Assembly: GCA_031259225.1 (NCBI GenBank)
Contig: JAIRLT010000026.1
Span: 1-6,481, forward strand
Direction: 5' to 3'
Length of the DNA: 6,481 nucleotides
Source of the DNA: Prevotellaceae bacterium
Lineage (GTDB): Bacteria > Bacteroidota > Bacteroidia > Bacteroidales > UBA932
In this document: one piece after another, positions 1 to 5,942 of the stretch
How the letters are laid out: the number at the start of each line of letters is the position of its first letter
Position numbering within the stretch: the first letter of the stretch is position 1
The notes under the pieces: generated by a model
What the model was told of the DNA's origin: nothing
The model's input: the letters and a program-made list of their open reading frames with translations, nothing else
Database searches by the model: none
Program-made: the position numbers and the translations under genes

Positions 1-510
1 GCCCGCGACCGCGTCATCGCGCTGGGCATCGGCGTAGGCTCGGGCTACCTGTTCGAGACCGACTTCCGGCGCGCGGTCTTCTCTGACCTCACGGGCGAGC
101 GCGGCACGCTGATGGGCGCCATTCAGGGCATCCTGCAGGCGCAATACGAAGTGCTGCGCGAAAATGGGCATTCCCCATCCGAAGCGTTCAACGAAACGGT
201 CGAAGAACTGACCCAGTCGCTGATGCCGCTCTTCGCCGAACGGGGCATGGACTGGATGTATGCCAACTGCTCCACCACCGCCCAACGCGGCGCGTTAGAC
301 TGGATGGGGCGCTTCCATGACGCCACCAAGCCGGTATTTGAAAATCTTTACAGCGAAGTAGCCAACGGCAACGAAGCCCAACGCTCCATCGATACGAACT
401 CCAAACCCGACTACCGCGAAAAACTGGAAGCCGAGCTCACGCAACTCCGCAACAGCGAGATGTGGCGTACCGGCGCAGTAGTACGCAAACTTCGCCCGGA
501 GAACAATTGA
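1..510 (+). CDS. ilvC: Ketol-acid reductoisomerase, C-terminal half (5' end outside window)
   Basis: Ketol-acid reductoisomerase is the second common step of valine, leucine and isoleucine synthesis: NADPH- and Mg2+-dependent isomeroreduction of acetolactate or acetohydroxybutyrate in the cytoplasm. The frame is open from base 1 to the TGA at 508-510, giving 169 residues. These cover the end of the Rossmann domain (ALGIGVGSGYLFET) and the whole knotted helical domain. Visible family motifs are SDLTGERGTL (D29 and E33 of this fragment, the first metal-ligand pair), EAFNETVEEL (E65 and E69, the second pair) and NCSTTAQRGALDW (S91, the substrate-contacting serine position). The ending RPENN is typical of Bacteroidetes homologues as I remember them. 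The size of the helical part suggests the short, single-knot class. GC is clearly higher than in the genes that follow. The ATG at 112 is internal, not the true start. The next gene is convergent. Confidence 0.96.
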   Translation, partial: ARDRVIALGIGVGSGYLFETDFRRAVFSDLTGERGTLMGAIQGILQAQYEVLRENGHSPSEAFNETVEELTQSLMPLFAERGMDWMYANCSTTAQRGALDWMGRFHDATKPVFENLYSEVANGNEAQRSIDTNSKPDYREKLEAELTQLRNSEMWRTGAVVRKLRPENN

Positions 511-558
511 CAGTGGGCAGTTACCGGTTGGTAGTAAGCAGTGAACAGTAGGCAGGGT
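510..558 (+). repeat. Degenerate 7-bp tandem repeat at the ilvC stop codon
   Basis: Starting on the last base of the ilvC TGA, about seven consecutive heptamers follow a loose consensus RCAGTRR: for example ACAGTGG at 510, GCAGTTA at 517, GTAGTAA at 531, GCAGTGA at 538 and ACAGTAG at 545. The unit at 524 is poorly conserved. The period of seven is read directly from the sequence. Heptanucleotide short tandem repeats are known in cyanobacteria and I recall similar intergenic tracts in Bacteroidetes; their function is unclear. The tract merges into a hairpin at its 3' end. Confidence 0.6.
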
Positions 559-570
559 TGTTGCCACTGT
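545..570 (+). terminator. Small hairpin downstream of ilvC, possible terminator
   Basis: ACAGT (545-549) pairs with ACTGT (566-570), and GGCA (551-554) pairs with TGCC (562-565). This gives a 9-bp stem with one bulged A and a 7-nt loop, 35 nt after the ilvC stop. No T-run follows it on the plus strand, so it is not a canonical intrinsic terminator. It may only protect the ilvC 3' end or be a by-product of the repeat tract. Confidence 0.35.
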
Positions 571-586
571 GCGCTTATCGCATGCT

Positions 587-627
587 CCACTCAAAATGCC
601 ATTCCCCACACGAACTGCATTGAGTGG
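587..627. terminator. Hairpin between convergent genes, possible bidirectional terminator
   Basis: CCACTCAA plus TGC (587-599, with two extra A residues) pairs with GCATTGAGTGG (617-627). The result is an 11-bp stem with a 17-nt loop. It sits between the ilvC stop (510) and the FISUMP gene stop (652), where a shared terminator would be expected. Neither strand has a strong T-run after the stem, so the terminator role rests on position and structure only. Confidence 0.4.
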
Positions 628-651
628 GTGTTGTAGTTGTAAGGGTAAAAA

Positions 652-1842
652 TTACAGTTGGCGGAGACAACGGACTCTATTGTAGCGTGACGTAGCCACA
701 TGAAAGTAAAATGCACCACTACAATTGGTAGGACATGAGGAACAGTCGAACCAAAAAGTACCATCTTCTGATCCTGTCCACGAATACCATTGGCTACAAC
801 CATCACATGTGGCACCGATTGGTACAGTTGTAAAACAAACTCCATGTATGTCTGCAAATCCGTAAACGTTAGTTGCGCCACCGCAAGGAGACGTTGGCAC
901 CCTCAGTGCTGCAAGCGCTGCTTGATTGTTGCCTATGTTATTTCTTAATGTAGTCCAATTATTATTGACAGGTAAAAGCCAACCGGACGGGCATAATCCT
1001 TGTATATTAGCACCGGTCGAACCGTTACGAACATCAGCAGGAGGGTATGCTCTACCACACTCATCCGGTGTACACCCTACGGCTGGATACCCTGCTCCTG
1101 CATATTTTAAATTTTGCGCTAACCACCAGTTATTATCGGGCATTAAAACAATGCGATAATATTCATTGTCGCGCGTGTCTTTTATCCACGCTTCCCAATT
1201 TTTTGCGCCGCTTGTGCGCTGTTGGCAAAGATGGGTAACATCCATGTACAAATCACTTCCCGTATAGGGACAATACAGGTTGCCTATACCGGGACAACTG
1301 GTAGCATCGGTAAATGTGCTTGACGAATTAATGGTTAAACTTGTTCGAGTTACTGTTTTAGTTGTTACCGGCTGCGCATGGCTACTTACTATAAAATTGA
1401 CTGTTCCCTTAAAAGTATAAGTTCCTTTATCAAGTGTTACATTTGGCGGGTAGTCGGACACATAAGCGCACCAATTGAATTTTGTTTCGGTAATGTTTAG
1501 TTGCACGGTCACAGTGGCGCTATAGCTACCGCTATTGCCTTGCAGCCAAAACCCTTGCCGGTTGCTGTCGTCATACGAAACAGAAGCCGTAGGCGAAGCA
1601 GCGGAAACGGCGGCGCGTGTCCATGTGTTGCCCGAAGTAGTATTGTCTGCATTTACTTTTATGTAGTCTACCCACGCCCATATTTTGGAAAGATGTGTAG
1701 CATCACGCGACCCGGCGTTCCACCACACGCGGAAAGACACGGTTTTGTTTGCGTAATTTGCACTGACAGGTTCGACGTGCGTTACTTGTGCGCTTGCTGC
1801 AACGCTCATAAGCATTGCGAAAAAGAAAAGATGTTTTTTCAT
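652..1842 (-). CDS. Secreted FISUMP-domain protein, cysteine-rich
   Basis: This is a 396-residue predicted exported protein of unknown function. Residues 1-18 form a signal peptide (MKKHLFFFAMLMSVAASA, then Q19) with a plausible ASA/Q cleavage site; there is no lipobox. Residues about 22-155 form a Ser/Thr/Asn/aromatic-rich, probably beta-sheet module (FRVWWNAGSRDATHLSKIW) that I cannot assign to a named family. Residues about 219-395 match the Fibrobacter succinogenes major paralogous domain: KDTRDNEYYRIV, NNWWLAQNL (238-245), GLCPSGWLLP (282-291) and the terminal VRCLRQL. There are 15 cysteines, 14 of them from residue 183 onward, including CDGC and a C-x2-C-x3-C cluster (367-374), which suggests disulfide-stabilised folding outside the cytoplasm. 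No C-terminal sorting domain is evident. FISUMP proteins are thought to be surface or secreted, with no established activity. The ATG at 1842 is supported by the signal peptide directly after it; its upstream sequence is AT-rich with no Shine-Dalgarno. GC is lower than in neighbouring genes. It is probably a single-gene transcript with a long leader. Confidence 0.85.
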   Translation of the reverse strand: MKKHLFFFAMLMSVAASAQVTHVEPVSANYANKTVSFRVWWNAGSRDATHLSKIWAWVDYIKVNADNTTSGNTWTRAAVSAASPTASVSYDDSNRQGFWLQGNSGSYSATVTVQLNITETKFNWCAYVSDYPPNVTLDKGTYTFKGTVNFIVSSHAQPVTTKTVTRTSLTINSSSTFTDATSCPGIGNLYCPYTGSDLYMDVTHLCQQRTSGAKNWEAWIKDTRDNEYYRIVLMPDNNWWLAQNLKYAGAGYPAVGCTPDECGRAYPPADVRNGSTGANIQGLCPSGWLLPVNNNWTTLRNNIGNNQAALAALRVPTSPCGGATNVYGFADIHGVCFTTVPIGATCDGCSQWYSWTGSEDGTFWFDCSSCPTNCSGAFYFHVATSRYNRVRCLRQL

Positions 1843-1872
1843 AATTTTTAATTGTTAAATTGTTATTATTTT

Positions 1873-1939
1873 GTAGCGTTGGGGTTGTTTTGAAATAATC
1901 TACCAAACACAAACATTTTATAAAACAACCCCCTGCTAC
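1873..1939 (-). repeat. Inverted repeat (stem E) just upstream of the FISUMP start
   Basis: GTAGC (1873-1877) pairs with GCTAC (1935-1939), and GGGGTTGTTTT (1881-1891) pairs perfectly with AAAACAACCCC (1922-1932). A small internal loop (3 against 2 nt) separates the two stems and the apical loop is 30 nt. On the minus strand its 3' arm ends 30 nt before the FISUMP ATG, next to the likely ribosome landing site. With 16 pairs, 11 of them contiguous, it is one of the two most stable stems in this gap. Confidence 0.7.
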
Positions 1940-1965
1940 GATTTTTTATTCGCTGCCAAATTCAT

Positions 1966-2000
1966 CGTTTCTTCTTTATTTAATATAAAAAGATGAAACG
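1966..2000 (-). repeat. Inverted repeat (stem D)
   Basis: CGTTTC (1966-1971) pairs with GAAACG (1995-2000), followed after a T/T mismatch by TCTTT (1973-1977) with AAAGA (1989-1993). Weaker A/T pairing closes toward a short apical loop around 1981-1985. This gives 11 to 12 pairs and a compact 35-nt hairpin. Confidence 0.6.
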
Positions 2001-2015
2001 CAAACTTAATTTATC

Positions 2016-2120
2016 GTGATTGGAGGCTCTGGTATACCTGTGCAAAAAATAAACAAAGTTCACGTTTGTGTAAAATTTAATTCTTTTTGCACATTAGAAA
2101 TTTACCAGACTTCCAATCAC
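2016..2120 (-). repeat. 105-bp nested imperfect palindrome (stem C)
   Basis: The outer arms are GTGATTGGA (2016-2024) with TCCAATCAC (2112-2120), 9 bp perfect. A 3/2-nt internal loop follows, then TCTGGTA (2028-2034) with TACCAGA (2103-2109), 7 bp perfect. Inside these, TGTGCAAAAA (2039-2048) pairs with TTTTTGCACA (2084-2093), 10 bp perfect. An inner ACAAA/TTTGT stem lies at 2053-2057 and 2065-2069. The whole segment can fold into one long interrupted hairpin on either strand. No target-site duplication is visible at its borders (AATTTATC before, AGAGTGTA after). Confidence 0.75.
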
Positions 2121-2125
2121 AGAGT

Positions 2126-2171
2126 GTAATCCAACTTTCATTATTGCCGGATTACTTCTTTTAATAAAGAA
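2126..2171 (-). repeat. Two abutting small hairpins (stems B and A)
   Basis: GTAATCC (2126-2132) pairs perfectly with GGATTAC (2149-2155) across a 16-nt loop. The very next base begins TTCTTT (2156-2161), which pairs with AAAGAA (2166-2171) across a 4-nt loop. On the minus strand these would be the first two structures of the predicted leader. Confidence 0.55.
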
Positions 2172-2189
2172 AGAACATCAATACTGCTG

Positions 2190-2220
2190 CAAATATAAAA
2201 CAATATTTTTTATCTGCAAA
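2190..2220 (-). promoter_or_regulatory. Predicted Bacteroidetes -33/-7 promoter driving the FISUMP gene
   Basis: On the minus strand a TTTG -33 element (2220-2217) is followed by exactly 19 nt and then a TATATTTG -7 element (2197-2190). This is a full match to the known Bacteroidetes housekeeping consensus TTTG, N19-21, TAnnTTTG. It lies 28 nt past the stop of the DUF5689 gene and points to a start near 2183-2185. A second -7-like box, TAAGTTTG at 2008-2001, has no TTTG at the right distance and is weaker. Confidence 0.6.
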
Positions 2221-2247
2221 TTTTATTTAAATTTATTTTTCACAAAT

Positions 2248-3066
2248 TTACTGCACCACTTCCACGTCCTTATCCGTATTCAGGACGAGTTGAAAGGTGT
2301 TGTTGAAACGCGTGAGCACGCCTTTGAGGTTTACTTTCGCGCCTGCGGCAAACGGTAACGGAGTGTCGGCAAACTTGGCATAGCCGCTTGTCCGGACGGT
2401 GATGTCGCCGCCGCCGCTTAATGTAAATACGTGTTCTCCGTAGGCTGCTTCATCTTCCGATATATTGGGGTCGTTTTTCTTTGCCCAAGTGGTCAGCGAA
2501 CCGCCCGATTTGTAGGTAGCGTTTTTTAAAATCACCCAGGTGCCCATGTGATCTGCGGTGATGCTTGCCGTATTGGAAATTTCCACCGGCGCAACCGGCG
2601 CTTTCATCTCGCCCGTAAAAATACTGTTGTTAATCACCATCGGCACATCAATCCATGAGTTTTGGTATTTGGGATTGGTCGAAGTAAAGCCCAGACTAAT
2701 CATCTGCCCGTAGTCACCCAAGCATAGATGGTGTGGTTTGATATAAATTTCCTGACCGATGGTATAGGTGCTGTACAGCGTCCTTGTGCCTATTTTGATT
2801 TCTATTCCCGCCGTTTCGTCTTGAATATAAAAGGTGCGGTAAAAGTTCCCGTACCGGTCGGTGCTGATGACTTTGCCGGCTACTACCGCGCCGGGATTAT
2901 TGACGATAGTAGGCGCCGCATTGCGGTACAGCGCTTTCAGTTCCTTGATGGTCATATTGGCTTGCATCACGACAGGCATTTGTTCCGCCGGCGCGTCGTA
3001 CTGCTTTTCACATCCTGCGAACAGGAAAGCAAGCAGCGTTATCGAAGAAAGTAATATTGATTTCAT
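2248..3066 (-). CDS. DUF5689-type OB-fold surface lipoprotein
   Basis: This is a 272-residue predicted outer-membrane lipoprotein. The signal peptide ends in a lipobox, LFAGC, with the acylated cysteine at 19, followed by an acidic/polar linker (EKQYDAPAEQ). Residues about 37-130 carry the pattern I associate with DUF5689: TIKELKALY, AGKVISTDRYGNFYRTFYI, QDETAGIEIKIG, GQEIYIKPHHLCLGDYGQ. This looks like an OB-fold strand set. A second OB-like segment closes the protein (KVNLKGVLTRFNNTFQLVL, 244-262). OB-folds bind nucleic acid or sugars and often accompany extracellular nucleases, so a ligand-binding partner role for the upstream receptor is plausible but unproven. It is the last gene of the presumed operon, 46 nt after the receptor stop. 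The ATG at 3066 is fixed by the signal peptide and follows a run of seven A residues with no Shine-Dalgarno. Confidence 0.82.
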   Translation of the reverse strand: MKSILLSSITLLAFLFAGCEKQYDAPAEQMPVVMQANMTIKELKALYRNAAPTIVNNPGAVVAGKVISTDRYGNFYRTFYIQDETAGIEIKIGTRTLYSTYTIGQEIYIKPHHLCLGDYGQMISLGFTSTNPKYQNSWIDVPMVINNSIFTGEMKAPVAPVEISNTASITADHMGTWVILKNATYKSGGSLTTWAKKNDPNISEDEAAYGEHVFTLSGGGDITVRTSGYAKFADTPLPFAAGAKVNLKGVLTRFNNTFQLVLNTDKDVEVVQ

Positions 3067-3086
3067 TTTTTTTATAATTAAAGTAA

Positions 3087-3121
3087 TACGTCTAATATCT
3101 AAAATCTAATGTCTAAAATCT
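3087..3121 (-). repeat. 7-bp tandem repeat across the receptor stop codon
   Basis: On the minus strand five head-to-tail heptamers of the form AGANNTT run from 3121 to 3087: AGATTTT, AGACATT, AGATTTT and AGATATT, then a diverged AGACGTA. The receptor stop TAG (3115-3113) lies across the boundary of the first two units, so the last coding residues (RF) are encoded by the repeat. The same tract can be read as a 14-bp duplication with one mismatch. Confidence 0.75.
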
Positions 3122-5905
3122 GAAATAGACATTAAGGTAATAAGTCGTTCCCAGTAAATAATAATATTTTGAATCGAACGGCGAATAAGTAATATTATCC
3201 GGATTTGAATTATCTCTGGTCAGGCGCATTTGTTCATAACCGCCGCTTTTGATATGCGTATTGTTAAGGATATTCCTCATGTCGAGGTTTACGCCTATCA
3301 TGTATTTCCCGATATACCATATTTTCCCGATGTTCGCATTCAGGATAAAAGCGTCGGGAAACATTTCCTGCCGCGTAGTAGCCCGTATTTGGTCTTCGTT
3401 GAGTCCTTTTATTGACGCGTCGGTTCTTCGCAGGGGATTCATCGAAATATAATTGGCGGCGTAGTAGCCGAGATCTACTCCCAAGAACAGGTTTTTAGGC
3501 GAGCGGTAATCCAATCCTATATTGAGAGCGGTTTGCGGCGTGCCGGATATTTTATAATTTTTCCAGTAAATGGTGGTATTTTCCATATTGTCGTAAATCA
3601 ACCGGCTGCCGTTATCGGCTGTTATCGTTACATTGGGGTCGGACGTGTAGATATAATATCCGTAACTGAGCGCGCCTTTCAGCGTGATGTTGAACAGCAG
3701 CGGCACCTCAACGCCGGCTTCCAGCCCGGTGTGCATTTGGTCGATGTCGCGCATGGCAAAATTAGAGAATGTGCGGTTCAGGTCGTCGTAAAAACTGATG
3801 ACGTCCACCTGGTCTTTGATAGTAGTATAATATCCCGACACCCGCAATTTTATCCAAGGTAGTTGCAGGGCGTAATTCAGGTCGGCGCTGGCGGTTTTTT
3901 CGGTGGTTAATCCCGGAATAAAATCGTTGCGTGTGCGGGGCGACACCATCGCCCGTTGGAAATAGGGCGCTTCGGTAATGTATGCTAAATTTGCCCATAG
4001 CCGGTGGCTGCCGGACAGTTTAAACGTTGCGCCGATTTTAGCGGAGTACGTCCAAAAATCCTGCGGAGCGGATTTACCGTACGAATTGTCCGGAAACAAT
4101 CCTTTGCGATACTGTCCGTCGCGCCAGAAATTTGTGTGCCCTCCTTCCAGTGCGCCGTAAGTTTCCCATTGCCCTACATTATATTTCAAAATTGTCCACA
4201 GCCGTTCGCTTTGAAGGCGGGAATAATAATCGTAGCCGTATTTGTCGCCCTTATAGACTACCCTGTTCGGGTGGTTCAAGTCGTTTTGGATAATTTGCGA
4301 GTCGCCGAAATCGCGCTCGGCAAACTGGTCGATATCGAGCCAGTAATCGCCGCCCAGCAGGTCTTTGATTACTTTGAAATATTCCGTTTGATTCCACCGG
4401 TAATCCAATCCGCCGGAGAAGTTGAGCCGGTCGGAAAGTATGGACAGAAGCTGTATTTTAAAATTAACGTCCTGCTGGTCGGTGCGGCGTTCTTCGACTA
4501 TGTATTTTGAACGGCGGTTGATAAGGCTGAGACCGGGCAGTACGCCGTCGGCAGGGTCATAAAAACTGCGGCGGTTTACGTCGTACAGCGCATCCCAATT
4601 AATCTGGCGGGTATTCCAATCCGACTTCCAACTTTCGGTCAACCATGCCGCTTTTTCCATATCCTGATTAGCCGGGGTCGCCGCGTCGCCGAAGTAACTC
4701 GGAAGATAACGGTAGTAATCGGGGCGCGGGTCTTGCGCATCGTACCAGTTCAATGCCGAATAGCCGTTGCGTCCGAAACGGTACGACAGCCCTATGTGCA
4801 ATTTGTTTTTCGGATTAATGTCCAGCGAATAATTTAGCAGCAGCACCGGCTCGTGGTTATTGCGCACCCGCGCATTCCGTACTTCGCCGTTCTGGTAGCC
4901 CCAATTAGGATTGTAGTAATTGCTGTTGACCAAATCAAACGCTTCCTGCGTAGCAGCGGCTTGCGTGCTGAGAATCGCAGGCGAGCCGAAGAAAGTAAGC
5001 GCAAGGCGGCTGTTTCTGTTCAAGCGTTTTTCGACAGATCCGAAATACGCCCATGCGTTATAATCCACGCCTTTTACCCAAAAATTACCGCCCTGCCGCG
5101 TAGAGCCAGAGAAAGCATACGACCATCCGTTTTCATTCTCGCCGGAAGCGTAGGTAATCATTCCCCGGAAAAGGTATTGCCCGCTGGCATTGACAGCGCT
5201 CATGCGCAATCCCTTTCGTATCTGCGAAGCGGTTGCGTTGATTTGGGTTACGCCGTTAATGCTCCCGACGCCGTAGTCGGACACGGCGAGCGCGCTACTG
5301 TTTTCCTGGTTGCGCACAGCGTCGTTCAAGCCGCCCCACAGCGACCATGGCGAATAGCCGCTTTGCGCGTCGTTCAAATAAATACCGTTCATATATACTT
5401 TGGCGGTATTGTTGTCGTATCCGCGATTGCGGAAGCGAAGGATACCGAATTTGTAATTGGCGATACTCTCGAATACGTCCTGCGTAGCAGAGAGCGTAAC
5501 AGGCAAGTCCTGCCCGGCGTCGTCGATATCCGAATCAAATTCGTCAATGGCGAAATCCGCAACGGGCGTAATGTCCGGCGCCAGCGTGACCAATTGGATT
5601 TCCGTAGTCGCGCTTTTTGTTACTTTGACCGGCAGTCGCACGGGCATATAATCCGCCGCCTCAATGGAAATTTCCCACTGCCCTGCAGGAATGTCGTTCA
5701 ATTCAAATGTTCCTTCTGTGGTATATACGACGATATTTTGAGGCGTATTAATGGTTATTTTCGCGCCGTCCACCGGTTGGCGAGTGGTGCGCGCTACTAC
5801 TTTTCCTTTCACATCGCCGGTCTCTTTTTGCGTAACCGGCTCCTGCGCGAGAGCGTTTAAGGTTGTGAAAAGAAAGAAAAAGAAAAATAATAATCTTGCT
5901 TTCAT
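3113..5905 (-). CDS. TonB-dependent outer-membrane receptor with carboxypeptidase-like N-terminal domain
   Basis: This is a 930-residue outer-membrane active transporter energised by TonB-ExbBD. Residues 1-20 are a Phe-rich signal peptide (cleavage ALA/Q21). Residues about 31-106 form a CarboxypepD_reg-like beta-sandwich (GDVKGKVVARTTRQPVDGAKI ... FELNDIPAGQWEI). An acidic linker (DEFDSDIDDAGQ, 121-132) follows, then the plug domain from about 134 (SATQDVFESIANYKFG, FRNRGYDNN, VYMNGIYLND at 170-179). The remainder is the 22-strand barrel with alternating aromatic strands, ending in the outer-membrane signature YYLNVYFRF with a terminal Phe. The length is usual for this family. There is no SusD-type partner and the usual SusC motifs are not evident, so it should not be called SusC. 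It starts 24 nt after the EEP gene stop and precedes the DUF5689 lipoprotein, suggesting co-transcription. The substrate is not readable from sequence; the neighbours hint at nucleic-acid or phosphorylated ligands. Large plus-strand open frames inside it are shadows. Confidence 0.93.
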   Translation of the reverse strand: MKARLLFFFFFLFTTLNALAQEPVTQKETGDVKGKVVARTTRQPVDGAKITINTPQNIVVYTTEGTFELNDIPAGQWEISIEAADYMPVRLPVKVTKSATTEIQLVTLAPDITPVADFAIDEFDSDIDDAGQDLPVTLSATQDVFESIANYKFGILRFRNRGYDNNTAKVYMNGIYLNDAQSGYSPWSLWGGLNDAVRNQENSSALAVSDYGVGSINGVTQINATASQIRKGLRMSAVNASGQYLFRGMITYASGENENGWSYAFSGSTRQGGNFWVKGVDYNAWAYFGSVEKRLNRNSRLALTFFGSPAILSTQAAATQEAFDLVNSNYYNPNWGYQNGEVRNARVRNNHEPVLLLNYSLDINPKNKLHIGLSYRFGRNGYSALNWYDAQDPRPDYYRYLPSYFGDAATPANQDMEKAAWLTESWKSDWNTRQINWDALYDVNRRSFYDPADGVLPGLSLINRRSKYIVEERRTDQQDVNFKIQLLSILSDRLNFSGGLDYRWNQTEYFKVIKDLLGGDYWLDIDQFAERDFGDSQIIQNDLNHPNRVVYKGDKYGYDYYSRLQSERLWTILKYNVGQWETYGALEGGHTNFWRDGQYRKGLFPDNSYGKSAPQDFWTYSAKIGATFKLSGSHRLWANLAYITEAPYFQRAMVSPRTRNDFIPGLTTEKTASADLNYALQLPWIKLRVSGYYTTIKDQVDVISFYDDLNRTFSNFAMRDIDQMHTGLEAGVEVPLLFNITLKGALSYGYYIYTSDPNVTITADNGSRLIYDNMENTTIYWKNYKISGTPQTALNIGLDYRSPKNLFLGVDLGYYAANYISMNPLRRTDASIKGLNEDQIRATTRQEMFPDAFILNANIGKIWYIGKYMIGVNLDMRNILNNTHIKSGGYEQMRLTRDNSNPDNITYSPFDSKYYYLLGTTYYLNVYFRF

Positions 5906-5914
5906 GTGTCGTGT

Positions 5915-5942
5915 TTTTAATTCTTAACTTTAGTTTTTAGTT
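5915..5942 (-). repeat. Short heptamer repeat across the EEP gene stop codon
   Basis: On the minus strand two identical heptamers AACTAAA (5942-5936 and 5935-5929) are followed by two diverged A/T-rich units, GTTAAGA and ATTAAAA (5928-5915). The EEP stop TAA (5932-5930) lies inside the second unit, so the last residues (TKN) are partly repeat-encoded. The tract fills most of the 24-nt gap before the receptor ATG. The first two units are certain; the others could be chance in AT-rich DNA. Confidence 0.5.

Larger units (their letters stand above)
1843..2184 (-). ncRNA. Candidate structured 5' leader RNA of the FISUMP gene
   Basis: About 340 nt with no convincing gene lie between the predicted start site (near 2184) and the FISUMP ATG (1842). 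Read on the minus strand, this stretch holds five consecutive imperfect stems, A to E, at 2171-2156, 2155-2126, 2120-2016, 2000-1966 and 1939-1873. Stems A and B directly abut and B and C are 5 nt apart. The stems are seen in the sequence. That they form in an RNA leader, and that they regulate the gene, is inference. I do not recognise a known riboswitch class. Alternatives are an independent small RNA or remnants of palindromic mobile elements. The whole 1843-2247 gap is much more AT-rich than the surrounding genes. Confidence 0.4.

Noticed and set aside
2016..2120. Integron attC site
   Set aside because: The size and nested arms fit loosely, but the ends lack the AAC/GTT core triplets and the R-box consensus, and no integrase or cassette gene is seen.
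1873..2120. Invertible promoter (inverton) as found upstream of Bacteroidetes surface genes
   Set aside because: The arms are imperfect, the enclosed segments are short (30 and 68 nt), the best promoter lies outside both inverted repeats, and no invertase gene is nearby. Read-pair evidence of inversion would be needed.
3087..3121. CRISPR array
   Set aside because: The units are 7 bp head-to-tail with no spacers.
4853..5860. 335-codon plus-strand open frame opposite the receptor gene
   Set aside because: Its translation is Arg/Val/Ile-rich with no recognisable domain and lies fully antisense to a clear TonB receptor. It is a coding-strand shadow.
3113..5905. SusC/RagA-type glycan receptor
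   Set aside because: No SusD/RagB gene is adjacent, the SusC-specific motifs are not evident, and the neighbours are DUF5689 and EEP genes.
5855..5905. Slippage-prone tract in the receptor signal peptide
   Set aside because: The Phe-rich stretch is T-rich but broken by C residues, with no run longer than about five, so no contingency locus is supported.
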